5,497 nucleotides of DNA, from NCBI GenBank assembly GCA_012841845.1, contig DUTZ01000198.1:1-5497 (forward strand), given 5' to 3'. The position numbers were made by a program, and so were the translations under genes. Each line of letters starts with the position of its first letter. The first letter of the stretch is position 1. This document shows, one piece after another, positions 5,177 to 5,497 of this stretch. The notes under the pieces were generated by a model that saw only the letters and a list, made by a program, of their open reading frames with translations, searched no databases and had not been told where the DNA came from. This DNA comes from Actinomycetales bacterium. Lineage in GTDB: Bacteria > Actinomycetota > Actinomycetes > Mycobacteriales > Mycobacteriaceae.

Positions 5177-5497
5177 GTGTCCGACGCCGGCCCGCTGGCC
5201 GTCCTGCCGCTCGGGGCGACCGAGCAGCACGGCCCGCACCTGCCGACGGCGACCGACACCCTCCTCGCGGCGGCGGCCGCACGCACCCTCGCGGGGGAGC
5301 GTGCGGCCGCCGTCCTGCTCCCGGCCTGGGAGTACGGCGCCAGCGGCGAGCACCAGTCCTTCCCCGGCACCGTCTCGATCGGCACCGACGCCCTCGCCGG
5401 GGCGCTGCTCGAGCTCGCCCGATCCGCGGGGGAGTGGGCGGGCCGGCTGCTCGTGGTCAACGGCCACGGCGGCAACGTCGAGGCGCTGCGGCGGGCC
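5177..5497 (+). CDS. mftE: MftE, creatininase-family mycofactocin peptidase (3' end outside window)
   Basis: The first 107 residues are present and the frame is open at the window end. Creatininase-family motifs are clear: PLGATEQHGPHLPTATD (11-27) with metal-ligand candidates Glu16, His18 and Asp27, then GASGEHQSFPGT (54-65), and VNGHGGN (94-100) with His97. MftE is a metal-dependent peptidase that cuts mature MftA just before the cross-linked Val-Tyr and releases the pyrrolidinone product to MftD. The GTG start has a strong ribosome site (AGGGGG, 5166-5171) five bases upstream. It lies 26 bases after the SDR stop, and no ATG or GTG is seen in this frame within that gap. Only 10 residues precede the first motif, where family members usually have 20 or more, so the N-terminus is short. 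Assignment to MftE rather than another creatininase relative rests on the operon. Confidence 0.9.
   Translation, partial: MSDAGPLAVLPLGATEQHGPHLPTATDTLLAAAAARTLAGERAAAVLLPAWEYGASGEHQSFPGTVSIGTDALAGALLELARSAGEWAGRLLVVNGHGGNVEALRRA

Noticed and set aside
1..5497. CRISPR arrays, tRNA or rRNA genes, insertion sequences, attachment sites
   Set aside because: No repeated spacer pattern, tRNA-like cloverleaf, transposase or integrase coding sequence, or terminal repeats were seen; the window is a normal compact operon.

Overview
The window is GC-rich DNA (coding third positions are almost all G or C) with actinobacterial features: leaderless-type promoters, GTG starts, tight gene spacing, and a DUF1992 gene beside a TetR gene. 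Its core is a mycofactocin (mft) biosynthesis locus. Mycofactocin is a peptide-derived redox cofactor found mainly in Actinomycetota. The sequence fits a member of that phylum, but I cannot name the genus.

Layout. Positions 2-103 (+) look like the 3' end of a gene that starts outside the window. A DUF1992 protein gene follows (123-656, +). It converges, with a 10-base gap, on mftR (667-1263, -), a TetR-family repressor. A compact divergent control region lies at 1264-1378. To its right is a + strand operon: mftA (1379-1465, a 28-residue precursor ending IDGMCGVY), mftB (1467-1829, peptide-binding chaperone), mftC (1826-3058, radical SAM/SPASM maturase), mftD (3076-4299, FMN-dependent oxidoreductase), a mycofactocin-type short-chain dehydrogenase (4335-5150), and mftE (from 5177, creatininase-like peptidase, cut by the window end). 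mftF and mftG, usual later members, would lie to the right if present.

How the genes work together (established for the family). MftB delivers MftA to MftC. MftC oxidatively decarboxylates the C-terminal Tyr and joins it to the preceding Val. MftE releases the Val-Tyr product, MftD oxidatively deaminates it to the redox-active core, and MftF glycosylates it. The finished cofactor re-oxidises NAD(H) held tightly in dedicated dehydrogenases. One such dehydrogenase sits here inside the biosynthetic operon, between mftD and mftE, so cofactor and client enzyme are probably co-expressed.

Less expected signals are regulatory. A 15-base inverted repeat exactly fills most of the spacer between a candidate -35 and -10 for mftA and also lies at the -35 region of mftR. 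The mftA leader can form two mutually exclusive hairpins. The starts of mftR and the DUF1992 gene share a near-identical 16-base block that reads as a leaderless promoter. The pathway itself is known; I see no wholly new system here.
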